From assembly GCA_937890825.1 (NCBI GenBank), contig CALADS010000043.1, positions 23,334 through 87,333 of the forward strand: a stretch of DNA of 64,000 nucleotides, given 5' to 3'. The notes under the pieces were generated by a model. That model did no database searches, was not told the origin of the DNA, and saw only the letters and a program-made list of their open reading frames with translations. This document shows, piece by piece, positions 35,894 through 44,707 of the stretch (positions are counted from its first letter, which is position 1; every line of letters starts with the position of its first letter). The stretch comes from an uncultured Bacteroides sp. GTDB taxonomy: Bacteria; Bacteroidota; Bacteroidia; Bacteroidales; Bacteroidaceae. Made by a program: the position numbers and the translations under genes.

Positions 35894-37087
35894 ATGGGTA
35901 AAGTTCTTATTATCGGTGCAGGCGGTGTAGGTACCGTCGTGGCACACAAAGTAGCTCAAAATCCGGAAGTGTTTACTGAAATCATGATTGCCAGCCGCAC
36001 CAAGGCAAAATGCGATGCTGTGGTGAAAGCGATTGGAAATCCCAACATACAGACGGCTCAAGTGGATGCTGACAGTGTGGAAGAATTGGTAGCACTGTTC
36101 AATAGCTTCAAGCCGGAAATCGTTATCAACGTGGCACTGCCTTACCAGGACCTCACCATTATGGAAGCTTGTCTGCAAACGGGAGTCAACTACCTGGATA
36201 CAGCCAACTACGAACCGAAAGACGTTGCTCACTTTGAATACAGCTGGCAATGGGCGTACAAGAAACGCTTCGAAGAGGCCGGACTGACTGCCATCCTGGG
36301 ATGTGGATTCGACCCGGGCGTAAGCGGCATCTATACGGCTTATGCTGCCAAGCATCATTTCGATGAAATACAGTATCTGGATATTGTGGACTGCAACGCA
36401 GGTAATCACCACAAGGCGTTTGCCACCAACTTCAATCCGGAAATCAATATCCGCGAGATTACACAGAACGGACGTTACTACGAAAACGGAGAATGGGTAA
36501 CTACCAAACCGTTGGAATTCCACAAGGATTTGACGTATCCGAACATCGGACCGCGCGACTCTTACTTGCTGTATCACGAGGAACTGGAATCATTGGTGAA
36601 GAATTTCCCCACCATCAAGCGTGCCCGCTTCTGGATGACCTTCGGACAGGAGTATCTTACTCACTTGCGCGTAATTCAGAACATCGGTATGGCCCGTATC
36701 GACGAAGTGGATTATAACGGTATGAAGATTGTTCCGCTGCAGTTCCTGAAAGCTGTATTGCCCAACCCGCAGGATTTGGGCGAAAACTACGAGGGCGAAA
36801 CTTCTATCGGCTGCCGTATACGCGGTATAAAAGATGGCAAGGAACGCACGTATTATGTATACAACAATTGCAGCCACCAGGAGGCCTACAAGGAAACAGG
36901 CATGCAGGGTGTGAGCTACACCACCGGTGTACCGGCCATGATTGGTGCCATGATGTTCCTGAAAGGATTGTGGAAGCGTCCGGGTGTATGGAATGTAGAA
37001 GAGTTCGATCCGGATCCATTCATGGAACAGCTCAACAAGCAAGGATTGCCCTGGCATGAAATTATCGACGGCGACCTGGAACTGTAA
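35894..37087 (+). CDS. Carboxynorspermidine synthase (saccharopine dehydrogenase family)
   Basis: This enzyme condenses aspartate semialdehyde with a diamine using NADPH, giving the carboxylated precursor of spermidine or norspermidine in gut Bacteroides. The 397-residue protein begins with a Rossmann motif KVLIIGAGGVGTVVAHKVA, then has NVALPYQDLTIMEACLQTGVNYLDTANYE, GCGFDPGVSGIYTAYA and a C-terminal HEIIDGDLEL. The length and the segment GNHHKAFATNFNPEINIRE match this group better than lysine-pathway saccharopine dehydrogenase. The decarboxylase partner is not in the window. bcp and recA follow closely and may be co-transcribed. Confidence 0.9.
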   Translation: MGKVLIIGAGGVGTVVAHKVAQNPEVFTEIMIASRTKAKCDAVVKAIGNPNIQTAQVDADSVEELVALFNSFKPEIVINVALPYQDLTIMEACLQTGVNYLDTANYEPKDVAHFEYSWQWAYKKRFEEAGLTAILGCGFDPGVSGIYTAYAAKHHFDEIQYLDIVDCNAGNHHKAFATNFNPEINIREITQNGRYYENGEWVTTKPLEFHKDLTYPNIGPRDSYLLYHEELESLVKNFPTIKRARFWMTFGQEYLTHLRVIQNIGMARIDEVDYNGMKIVPLQFLKAVLPNPQDLGENYEGETSIGCRIRGIKDGKERTYYVYNNCSHQEAYKETGMQGVSYTTGVPAMIGAMMFLKGLWKRPGVWNVEEFDPDPFMEQLNKQGLPWHEIIDGDLEL

Positions 37088-37113
37088 TCATATTCATTTA
37101 AATTCCATACCAC

Positions 37114-37563
37114 GTGAATATAGGAGACAAGGCCCCGGAAATACTGGGCATCAACGAAAAAGGAGAAGAAGTACGACTCAGTTCGTATGCCGGCAGAAAG
37201 GTGGTACTTTACTTCTACCCTAAAGACAGTACATCGGGATGTACAGCACAAGCCTGCAACCTGCGCGACCACTACAGTGAGTTGCGCGAAGCAGGCTATG
37301 AGGTGATTGGCGTAAGCATCGATAGCGAGAAATCGCACCAGAAGTTTATCGAAAAGAACCAATTGCCCTTTACGCTGATTGCTGATACCGACAAGAAGCT
37401 GGTGGAGCTGTTCGGCGTGTGGGGAGAAAAAAGTATGTATGGCCGCAAGTACATGGGCACGTTCCGCACCACTTTCCTGATTAATGAAGAGGGCATCGTG
37501 GAGCGTATCATCGGTCCGAAAGAAGTGAAGACCAAGGATCATGCGGCGCAAATTTTAAAATAA
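37114..37563 (+). CDS. bcp: Thioredoxin-dependent thiol peroxidase (Bcp/PrxQ)
   Basis: This peroxiredoxin reduces hydrogen peroxide and organic hydroperoxides in the cytosol. The 149-residue protein starts at a GTG (VNIGDKAPEILGINEKGEEV) 26 bases after the previous stop; no ATG gives the conserved N-terminus. The active site is YPKDSTSGCTAQACNLRD, with peroxidatic and resolving Cys five residues apart, as in the BCP class. The gene sits six bases before recA, a pairing that would link oxidative-stress defence and DNA repair. Confidence 0.95.
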   Translation: MNIGDKAPEILGINEKGEEVRLSSYAGRKVVLYFYPKDSTSGCTAQACNLRDHYSELREAGYEVIGVSIDSEKSHQKFIEKNQLPFTLIADTDKKLVELFGVWGEKSMYGRKYMGTFRTTFLINEEGIVERIIGPKEVKTKDHAAQILK

Positions 37564-37569
37564 TGCAGT

Positions 37570-38604
37570 ATGGCTAAAAAAGACGAACTTAATTTTGAAG
37601 GAGACAACGTGGCTGCCAGCGAAAAACTGAAAGCGCTGCAAGCGGCCATGGACAAGATAGAAAAAAGTTTTGGCAAAGGTTCCATCATGAAGATGGGCGA
37701 TGACCACATCGACGAGGTGGAGGTGATTCCTACAGGCTCTATCGGCTTAAACGTAGCATTGGGCGTAGGCGGCTATCCGCGCGGACGTATCATCGAAATC
37801 TATGGCCCAGAATCTTCCGGTAAGACTACGCTGGCCATCCATGCCATAGCGGAAGCTCAAAAGGCTGGCGGTATCGCTGCATTCATCGATGCCGAACATG
37901 CTTTCGACCGCTTTTACGCAGCTAAGTTGGGGGTAGACGTAGACAACTTACTGATTTCACAACCCGACAACGGCGAGCAGGCACTGGAGATTGCCGACCA
38001 GCTGATCCGTTCGTCTGCCATCGATATCATCGTGGTGGACTCGGTAGCTGCACTGACTCCGAAAGCTGAAATCGAAGGAGATATGGGTGACAACAAGGTG
38101 GGATTGCAGGCACGACTGATGTCGCAGGCATTGCGTAAGCTTACAGCCAGCGTCAGCAAGACACGCACCACTTGTATCTTCATCAACCAGCTGCGCGAGA
38201 AAATCGGTGTGATGTTTGGCAACCCCGAAACGACCACGGGTGGTAACGCGCTGAAATTCTACGCATCGGTACGCTTGGATATCCGTCCGGGCACGGCTAT
38301 TAAGAACGGCGACGAGGTGCTTGGTAAGCAGACGAAGGTGAAGGTGATCAAGAACAAGGTGGCTCCTCCGTTCCGCCGGGCTGAGTTCGACATCATGTTT
38401 GGCGAGGGTATCTCAAGAGCGGGTGAAATCATCGACTTGGGTGCCGAACTGGGCATCATCAAGAAGAGCGGTTCATGGTTCAGCTACAACGATACCAAGC
38501 TGGCACAGGGTCGTGATGCAGCCAAACAGGTGATTCTGGATAATCCGGAATTGGCCGAGGAACTGGAAGGACTGATCTTCGAGGAACTGAAAAAGGAACA
38601 GTAA
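37570..38604 (+). CDS. recA: Recombinase RecA
   Basis: RecA forms filaments on single-stranded DNA and drives strand exchange and the SOS response. The 344-residue protein has Walker [15 protein letters not shown] near residue 78, the Walker B strand [10 protein letters not shown] near 155, loop 1 [19 protein letters not shown] and loop 2 [19 protein letters not shown]. The length is normal. It is the third gene after carboxynorspermidine synthase and bcp with short gaps. I see no LexA-type box in front of it. Confidence 0.99.
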   Translation: MAKKDELNFEGDNVAASEKLKALQAAMDKIEKSFGKGSIMKMGDDHIDEVEVIPTGSIGLNVALGVGGYPRGRIIEIYGPESSGKTTLAIHAIAEAQKAGGIAAFIDAEHAFDRFYAAKLGVDVDNLLISQPDNGEQALEIADQLIRSSAIDIIVVDSVAALTPKAEIEGDMGDNKVGLQARLMSQALRKLTASVSKTRTTCIFINQLREKIGVMFGNPETTTGGNALKFYASVRLDIRPGTAIKNGDEVLGKQTKVKVIKNKVAPPFRRAEFDIMFGEGISRAGEIIDLGAELGIIKKSGSWFSYNDTKLAQGRDAAKQVILDNPELAEELEGLIFEELKKEQ

Positions 38605-38635
38605 ACGGGGAGAAAACATCGTTTACATCAAGATA

Positions 38636-38673
38636 AAATAGGTGTGGCTCGCAGGGGCTTCACCTATTTTTTT
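38636..38673 (+). terminator. Terminator of recA
   Basis: AAATAGGTG and CACCTATTT form the stem, followed by a T-run at 38667-38675. Confidence 0.85.
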
Positions 38674-38804
38674 TTGCACGATTCCCGTAACCGCATGAAC
38701 CAAACCTAACCGTAATTGTTAGAAAGATACATTCAGTCGCTGAAAAAGAATGCAATACGGCTGAAAGCATGAAACGAACTAAACCTAATAATAAACTTTT
38801 AAGT

Positions 38805-39392
38805 ATGAAAAAATTAATGTTAATCGCCTTGTTGATTACAAGTGCAGGACTCTCTGCCAGCTATGCGCAGAGCAGTAACTCAAGCAGGCATGCCGAACGG
38901 AAGGCGCAACGTGATGCCGAACGTGCACAAATGAAAGCACAGGAAGCTGCCGAAAATGCGGTGTCGTATGAAGATGCAGTACAAGCGCTGAACAACCGTA
39001 AATTTGTATTGGAAGCCGATCAGGTAATCTTCCGGAACGGACAATCGGCGTTTGTAACCTCCAACACCAATTTTGTATGGGTCAATGAAGAAAAAGGTAC
39101 GGTACAGGTGGCATTCAATACGGCCTACCCCGGTCCGAATGGAATAGGCGGCATTACGGTAGACGGCAGCGTATCTGATTTCAAAGCCACCACAGACAAG
39201 CGAGGCAACATCAACTGCCAGTTCAGTATTCAGGGAATCGGAATTTCTGCTCAAGTATTCTTATCGCTTACGAACGGAGGAAACAAGGCCAGTGTAGACA
39301 TCAATCCAAACTTCAACGGAAACACCATGACCTTAAGCGGTAAATTACTGCCGCTGAACCAATCGAGCATTTACAAAGGCCGAGCATGGTAG
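38805..39392 (+). CDS. DUF4251 domain protein, secreted
   Basis: From ATG 38805 the 195-residue protein begins MKKLMLIALLITSAGLSASY and then AQ, a standard signal peptide. The frame could extend to 38769 but that would put charged residues before the signal. A basic, Ala-rich helical linker (residues ~22-60, with HAERKAQRDAERAQMKAQE) is followed by a beta-rich domain containing NRKFVLEADQVIFRNG, SNTNFVWVNEEKGTVQ and GGITVDGSVSDF. This is the DUF4251 pattern as I know it from Bacteroidetes. Function unknown; periplasmic or outer-membrane location expected. Confidence 0.82.
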   Translation: MKKLMLIALLITSAGLSASYAQSSNSSRHAERKAQRDAERAQMKAQEAAENAVSYEDAVQALNNRKFVLEADQVIFRNGQSAFVTSNTNFVWVNEEKGTVQVAFNTAYPGPNGIGGITVDGSVSDFKATTDKRGNINCQFSIQGIGISAQVFLSLTNGGNKASVDINPNFNGNTMTLSGKLLPLNQSSIYKGRAW

Positions 39393-39433
39393 CCTGAATA
39401 AGCCCCATACAGTTTTACTATATATATATTGCT

Positions 39434-39478
39434 ACACCGCCACCCTGCGTGCCTCGATGCATTCAGAGTGGCGGTGTT
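39434..39478. terminator. Hairpin between DUF4251 and amidase genes
   Basis: ACACCGCCAC and GTGGCGGTGT form a ten-pair stem between convergent genes. The T-tract is weak on the plus strand (TCTATTATCT). Confidence 0.6.
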
Positions 39479-39502
39479 CTATTATCTCAACTACTAATCA
39501 GC

Positions 39503-40519
39503 TTATTTATAACGTTTGTAATCGGCTACAAAACCGTCTTTCATCCAACGGGCCAGGGCTTCGCGATTGGAATCTATCACAAAACGACGCTGGTCAAAAG
39601 TGTTCTGAATATTTCCCAGTTCCACAAATAATGCCACAGGAGTAGCATTAAGCAACACATATAGCCCCCGCTCACTGACGGTACCTCGGAAGCCACGATT
39701 GGGCTGATGACGACCGTACTTCGACTCAAACGTACGCTTCATGGTAGTGGCCAACCGCTCACCCTGCGCACTCTTGGGAGCATGATAAAAGAAGACATCG
39801 GTTTGTGCCCTTCTGCTACGACTGTCTACATGCAGGAAAATAGCCCGACAATATTTATAACGCTGCCGGTCTTTTTTGTAAAGATTATTAATAGCTGTAC
39901 ACCGTTGCTGCAGGCGTGCCGTTTGGTTCAAAGGAATCGGACTGCCCATGCAAGTCTCTCGTTTGCTGTTCTTCAGATAAGCATCGTCGCGGATACCGTC
40001 TTTGGCATCTTGTATAATGATGTGTACCTCGGCTCCTTCGAGCAGCAGTTGACGAGCCAGACGAAGAGCCACATCGTAGGCATACTCATCTTCATGCAGT
40101 TTTTTATGCCCCATCTTGCCAATGGCACCGGGGTCGGGACCGCCATGACCGCTCACTACATAAAAGCAAGCCCCTTTCAACGATTGCCCTACGGGCTGAA
40201 TTTCAGCCTGCTTTTTACCAAACAACGGCTCACGTACTACACGCTGCCCACCCGTTTGAGATGATTGTCTTGAGGAAGATTCCGCACCCTGCAACGGAGG
40301 TAATAAGTACTTTACTCCTATGCGCAACTCTTTCTTTCCGTGAAGTTTTTGCTTATTCATCTGCAAAAATGAACGGTAATATGTTTTGCTGGGCCTGCCA
40401 TGACGCTCCAAAAACGTAGTGATACCCTCTCCTGGCTTTGGAGTAGCATATTGCTCTTGTGCGGACAAAAAAGTCAGAAAAAAGAAAATAAAATAGATAA
40501 AAAGATGAATCCGAATCAT
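39503..40519 (-). CDS. N-acetylmuramoyl-L-alanine amidase (Amidase_3)
   Basis: This exported zinc enzyme cleaves the bond between muramic acid and the stem peptide. The 338-residue protein has a signal peptide (HLFIYFIFFFLTFLSAQ), a possible LysM-like segment at residues ~27-75 (PGEGITTFLERHG and IGVKYLLPP), and the Amidase_3 domain from about residue 125 (VVSGHGGPDPGAIGKMG with the first zinc His). Next come HEDEYAYDVALRLARQLL with Glu, FLHVDSRSRR with the second His, and a C-terminal FVELGNIQN with the catalytic Glu. All ligands appear present. It is a single gene. Confidence 0.92.
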   Translation of the reverse strand: MIRIHLFIYFIFFFLTFLSAQEQYATPKPGEGITTFLERHGRPSKTYYRSFLQMNKQKLHGKKELRIGVKYLLPPLQGAESSSRQSSQTGGQRVVREPLFGKKQAEIQPVGQSLKGACFYVVSGHGGPDPGAIGKMGHKKLHEDEYAYDVALRLARQLLLEGAEVHIIIQDAKDGIRDDAYLKNSKRETCMGSPIPLNQTARLQQRCTAINNLYKKDRQRYKYCRAIFLHVDSRSRRAQTDVFFYHAPKSAQGERLATTMKRTFESKYGRHQPNRGFRGTVSERGLYVLLNATPVALFVELGNIQNTFDQRRFVIDSNREALARWMKDGFVADYKRYK

Positions 40520-40558
40520 AAAATAATTTATTTGAGTACAAAATTACAATCTTTTCCT

Positions 40559-40731
40559 TATTTTTGCGATGAATTATCTTGCAGAAGGGAGTTAAAGCGA
40601 GTTAAAAAACTCATTATATAAAAGCCATAGAATTTCAGAATGGCATGGGTCTTACCTAGCTCCTCACTTCTATAATACTCGACAGACCTTGTTGAGTAAA
40701 CTGCATAATGAAAATCTAAAATAGAAACAGT
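40559..40731 (+). promoter_or_regulatory. Promoter core and long structured leader of metY
   Basis: TATTTTTG (40559-40566) is the only -7 core I find, so the leader would be about 155 bases. It contains three simple stems: GAGTT/AACTC near 40599-40611, GCCAT/ATGGC at 40624-40644, and GGTCT/AGACC at 40648-40688. I do not recognise a known SAM-responsive core in it. Confidence 0.35.
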
Positions 40732-42012
40732 ATGTCCAAACAATTTAAACCTGAAACCCTCTGTGTACAAGCCGGATGGTCGCCCAAGAAAGGGGAGCCG
40801 CGTGTACTTCCCATTTATCAAAGTACTACGTTTAAGTATGAAACCAGTGAACAGATGGCACGTCTGTTCGACCTGGAAGACAGCGGATACTTTTATACGC
40901 GCCTCCAAAATCCTACCAATGATGCCGTAGCAGCCAAGATTGCCGCCTTGGAGGGAGGTATCGCTGCCATGCTGACCTCGAGCGGTCAGGCTGCCAACTA
41001 TTATGCTATCTTTAATATTTGCCAGGCCGGCGACCACTTTGTCTGCTCATCAGCCATCTATGGCGGAACTTTCAACTTGTTTGGCGTAACCATGAAAAAA
41101 CAGGGTATCGACGTAACCTTTGTATCACCCGATGCCAGCGAAGAAGAAATCTCGGCTGCATTCCGTCCCAATACGAAGGCTCTGTTCGGAGAAACCATCT
41201 CGAACCCCTCGCTCGAAGTGCTCGACATCGAGAAGTTTGCCCGCATTGCTCATCAGCACGGGGTGCCCCTGATTGTAGACAATACCTTCCCTACCCCTAT
41301 CAACTGCCGACCGTTTGAATGGGGAGCCGACATCGTGGTACATTCTACAACCAAGTACATGGACGGACATGCCACGAGTGTAGGAGGTGCCATCGTAGAC
41401 AGCGGAAATTTTGACTGGGAAGCACATGCCGACAAATTCCCGGGACTCTGCACACCAGACGACTCTTATCACGGGCTGACTTACACCAAAGCTTTTGGCA
41501 AGATGGCCTACATCACCAAAGCCACTGCGCAACTGATGCGCGACCTGGGCAGCATCCAATCGCCTCAAAACGCTTTCTTGCTGAATCTGGGACTGGAAAC
41601 ACTGCACCTGCGCATGCCGCAACACTGCAGCAATGCACAAAAAGTGGCCGAATACCTGCAACAAAACGACAAAGTGGCGTGGGTAAACTACTGTGGATTA
41701 CCTGGCAACAAGTATTATGAATTGGCTCAAAAATACCTGCCCAACGGTTCGTGCGGAGTTATTTCTTTCGGACTGAAAGGCGGACGAGAGGCTTCTATTC
41801 AATTCATGGACAGCTTGAAACTGGTTGCCATCGTGACTCACGTGGCCGATGCACGCACTTCTGTACTTCACCCGGCTAGCCATACACACCGACAAATGAC
41901 TGATGAGCAACTCATTGAAGCAGGAGTAAGACCCGACTTAATCCGACTCTCTGTAGGTATAGAGAATGCCGATGACATCATAGCCGACATTGAACAGGCT
42001 CTGAATGCTTAA
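40732..42012 (+). CDS. metY: O-acetylhomoserine aminocarboxypropyltransferase
   Basis: This PLP enzyme makes homocysteine directly from O-acetylhomoserine and sulfide. The 426-residue protein belongs to the Cys/Met metabolism family: N-terminal ETLCVQAGWSPKKGEPRVLP, YTRLQNPTNDAVAAKIAALEGG, the PLP-proximal SSAIYGGTFNLF, and the Schiff-base lysine in VHSTTKYMDGHATSVGG. The long C-terminal part, with VADARTSVLHPASHTHRQM, fits MetY better than cystathionine synthases. It stands upstream of malic enzyme but with a 49-base gap. Confidence 0.93.
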   Translation: MSKQFKPETLCVQAGWSPKKGEPRVLPIYQSTTFKYETSEQMARLFDLEDSGYFYTRLQNPTNDAVAAKIAALEGGIAAMLTSSGQAANYYAIFNICQAGDHFVCSSAIYGGTFNLFGVTMKKQGIDVTFVSPDASEEEISAAFRPNTKALFGETISNPSLEVLDIEKFARIAHQHGVPLIVDNTFPTPINCRPFEWGADIVVHSTTKYMDGHATSVGGAIVDSGNFDWEAHADKFPGLCTPDDSYHGLTYTKAFGKMAYITKATAQLMRDLGSIQSPQNAFLLNLGLETLHLRMPQHCSNAQKVAEYLQQNDKVAWVNYCGLPGNKYYELAQKYLPNGSCGVISFGLKGGREASIQFMDSLKLVAIVTHVADARTSVLHPASHTHRQMTDEQLIEAGVRPDLIRLSVGIENADDIIADIEQALNA

Positions 42013-42061
42013 GCAATAATCTGAATAACAAGAACTTTAAATCAATAAAAAAAACAACCAT

Positions 42062-44362
42062 ATGGCAAAAGTAACGAAAGAAGCCGCTTTGCTCTATCAT
42101 TCACAGGGCAAACCGGGGAAGATAGAAGTAGTGCCTACCAAACCCTACAGTACCCAATCAGACCTCTCGCTGGCTTATTCTCCGGGGGTGGCAGAACCCT
42201 GTCTGGAAATTGAGAAGAATCCGCAAGATGCCTATAAATATACTTCTAAAGGCAATCTGGTGGCCGTTATCTCCAACGGTACCGCCGTACTAGGCTTGGG
42301 AGACATTGGTGCACTGGCAGGAAAACCTGTTATGGAAGGAAAAGGATTACTTTTCAAAATATACGGAGGAATCGATGTATTCGATATTGAAGTCAATGAA
42401 AAAGACCCTGATAAATTCATTGAAGCCGTTAAAGCCATTGCCCCCACTTTTGGAGGTATCAACCTGGAAGATATCAAAGCCCCTGAATGCTTCGAAATAG
42501 AACGACGACTGAAAGAGGAACTGGATATACCGGTAATGCACGACGACCAACACGGAACGGCTATCATCTCTAGTGCCGGACTGCTGAATGCCCTCGAAGT
42601 GGCAGGTAAACGCATTGAAGACGTGAAAATTGTAGTCAATGGAGCAGGAGCGGCTGCGATCTCTTGTACCAAGTTGTATGAATCGCTGGGAGCTACACAC
42701 GAAAACATCATCATGCTAGACTCTAAAGGAGTAATAACCAGCGACCGCGAAGGGCTGAACGAAACCAAACGTTATTTTGCTACAGACCGCCGCGACATCC
42801 ACACGCTGGAAGAAGCCGTAAAAGGGGCCGACGTATTCTTAGGACTGTCGAAAGGCAATGTACTGACACAAGATATGGTACGCAGCATGGCCGACCACCC
42901 CATTGTGTTTGCCCTGGCCAACCCTGTACCGGAAATTTCGTATGAAGATGCCATGGCCGCACGACCCGATGTATTGATGTCTACCGGCCGCTCAGACTAT
43001 CCCAATCAGATTAACAATGTAATTGGCTTCCCTTACATCTTCCGTGGAGCACTCGACGTGGCTGCTACCGCTATCAATGAAGAAATGAAACTGGGAGCCG
43101 TACATGCCATCGCAGATTTGGCCAAGCAGCCAGTACCCGATGTGGTGAATGAGGCATATCATGTAAACAACTTCACCTTTGGTCCGGACTACTTCATACC
43201 TAAGCCTGTAGACCCCAGACTGATTACCGAAGTATCGATGGCAGTGGCACGTGCTGCCATAGAGAGTGGTGTGGCACGCAAACCTATCGAAGACTGGGAG
43301 GCATACCGCCAGCACCTGAAAGAACTGATGGGCCAGGAAAGCAAACTTACCCGCCAACTATATGACACTGCACGCCGAAACCCACAACGGGTAGTTTTTG
43401 CAGAAGGTGTACACCCCAATATGCTGAAGGCTGCTGTAGAAGCAAAGGCGGAAGGCATTTGCCACCCGATTGTATTGGGCAACGATGAAGCGATTGAAAA
43501 GATGGCCAAAGAATTGGATTTGAGCCTCGACGGTATTGAAATCGTGAATCTGCGCCACCCCAATGAATCTGAACGCCGCGAACGCTATGCCCACCTGCTG
43601 GCAGAGAAACGTGCCCGCGAAGGGGTGACTTACGAAGAAGCCAACGACAAGATGTTCGAACGCAACTACTTTGGCATGATGATGGTAGAAACCGGTGAGG
43701 CCGATGCCTTCATCACCGGCTTGTACACCAAATACAGCAACACCATCAAGGTGGCAAAGGAAGTTATTGGTATACAGCCAGAATACAAGCATTTTGGCAC
43801 TATGCACATACTTAACTCCAAAAAAGGTACATACTTTTTGGCGGATACCTTGATCAACCGTCATCCTGATGCGGATACCTTGATTGATATAGCTAAACTA
43901 TCGGCCAACACGGTACGATTCTTCAACCATACCCCTGTCATGGCTATGCTCAGCTATTCGAATTTCGGAGCAGACTCTGAAGGAAGTCCGGTAAATGTAC
44001 ACACAGCTGTGGACTATATGCAGCGCACTTACCCGGAACTAGCCATTGACGGAGAAATGCAAGTAAACTTTGCCATGAACCGACAGATGCGCGATAAAAA
44101 ATATCCGTTCAACCGACTCAGCGGTAAAGATGTAAATACCCTGGTGTTCCCTAACCTCAGCTCGGCCAATGCCGGGTATAAATTGCTGCAAGCCATGAAC
44201 ACCGACATGGAACTGATAGGCCCCATCCAGATGGGTCTGAACAAGCCGATTCACTTCACCGACTTTGAAAGTTCCGTGCGCGATATTGTCAACATCACGG
44301 CCGTAGCAGTAATCGATGCCATCGTAGCCAAGAAAAAAGCCTGCCAATGTGAAGACATCTGA
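42062..44362 (+). CDS. maeB: NADP-dependent malic enzyme with phosphotransacetylase-like domain
   Basis: The enzyme decarboxylates malate to pyruvate and yields NADPH. The 766 residues match the MaeB type. The malic-enzyme half (1-~425) has SDLSLAYSPGVAEPC, the active-site strand VMHDDQHGTAIISSAGLLNA and the NADP motif IVVNGAGAAAISC. The C-terminal half (~430-766) is related to phosphate acetyltransferase (VVFAEGVHPNMLKAAVEA, GLYTKYSNTIK). In E. coli that domain is regulatory and binds acetyl-CoA. A 60-residue membrane protein gene follows two bases after the stop. Confidence 0.96.
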   Translation: MAKVTKEAALLYHSQGKPGKIEVVPTKPYSTQSDLSLAYSPGVAEPCLEIEKNPQDAYKYTSKGNLVAVISNGTAVLGLGDIGALAGKPVMEGKGLLFKIYGGIDVFDIEVNEKDPDKFIEAVKAIAPTFGGINLEDIKAPECFEIERRLKEELDIPVMHDDQHGTAIISSAGLLNALEVAGKRIEDVKIVVNGAGAAAISCTKLYESLGATHENIIMLDSKGVITSDREGLNETKRYFATDRRDIHTLEEAVKGADVFLGLSKGNVLTQDMVRSMADHPIVFALANPVPEISYEDAMAARPDVLMSTGRSDYPNQINNVIGFPYIFRGALDVAATAINEEMKLGAVHAIADLAKQPVPDVVNEAYHVNNFTFGPDYFIPKPVDPRLITEVSMAVARAAIESGVARKPIEDWEAYRQHLKELMGQESKLTRQLYDTARRNPQRVVFAEGVHPNMLKAAVEAKAEGICHPIVLGNDEAIEKMAKELDLSLDGIEIVNLRHPNESERRERYAHLLAEKRAREGVTYEEANDKMFERNYFGMMMVETGEADAFITGLYTKYSNTIKVAKEVIGIQPEYKHFGTMHILNSKKGTYFLADTLINRHPDADTLIDIAKLSANTVRFFNHTPVMAMLSYSNFGADSEGSPVNVHTAVDYMQRTYPELAIDGEMQVNFAMNRQMRDKKYPFNRLSGKDVNTLVFPNLSSANAGYKLLQAMNTDMELIGPIQMGLNKPIHFTDFESSVRDIVNITAVAVIDAIVAKKKACQCEDI

Positions 44363-44364
44363 TT

Positions 44365-44547
44365 ATGAAGAAAAAACTCTCCAGAACACAAATTATCTGC
44401 ATAGTGCTGCTTTGGGCAGCACTATGCTATTTAGTATTGGTAAATGCCGAACGCATTGATGGCCCAACGGTAGTTACACTGCTACTGTCGGCTGCATTTG
44501 TATTCGTTCCCGTATACCAGTCCATCAAAAAGAAAGATAATGCATAA
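44365..44547 (+). CDS. Small membrane protein, unknown function
   Basis: The 60-residue protein starts two bases after the maeB stop, so it is surely co-transcribed and possibly translationally coupled. It has two hydrophobic segments (IICIVLLWAALCYLVLV and VVTLLLSAAFVFVPVYQS) separated by a short polar turn, with basic residues at both ends, suggesting that both termini face the cytosol. I recognise no family. Confidence 0.7.
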   Translation: MKKKLSRTQIICIVLLWAALCYLVLVNAERIDGPTVVTLLLSAAFVFVPVYQSIKKKDNA

Positions 44548-44626
44548 AAACCTATCTTTTTATTCCTAATCAGATATAAAAAATAACAAATTTGATATTT
44601 TTATCCACTTTTTCTTTATATTCTGC

Positions 44627-44656
44627 TTGCCAGTACAATTTTTATATGTACTTTTG
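44627..44656 (+). promoter_or_regulatory. gdhA promoter
   Basis: TTG at 44627-44629, 19 bases, then TACTTTTG at 44649-44656: the ideal Bacteroides arrangement. The start codon is 52 bases downstream. Confidence 0.75.
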
Positions 44657-44707
44657 CAACGAAAATAATTGAAATCGATTATACAACCCTTATAAAAAGA
44701 AAAGATT

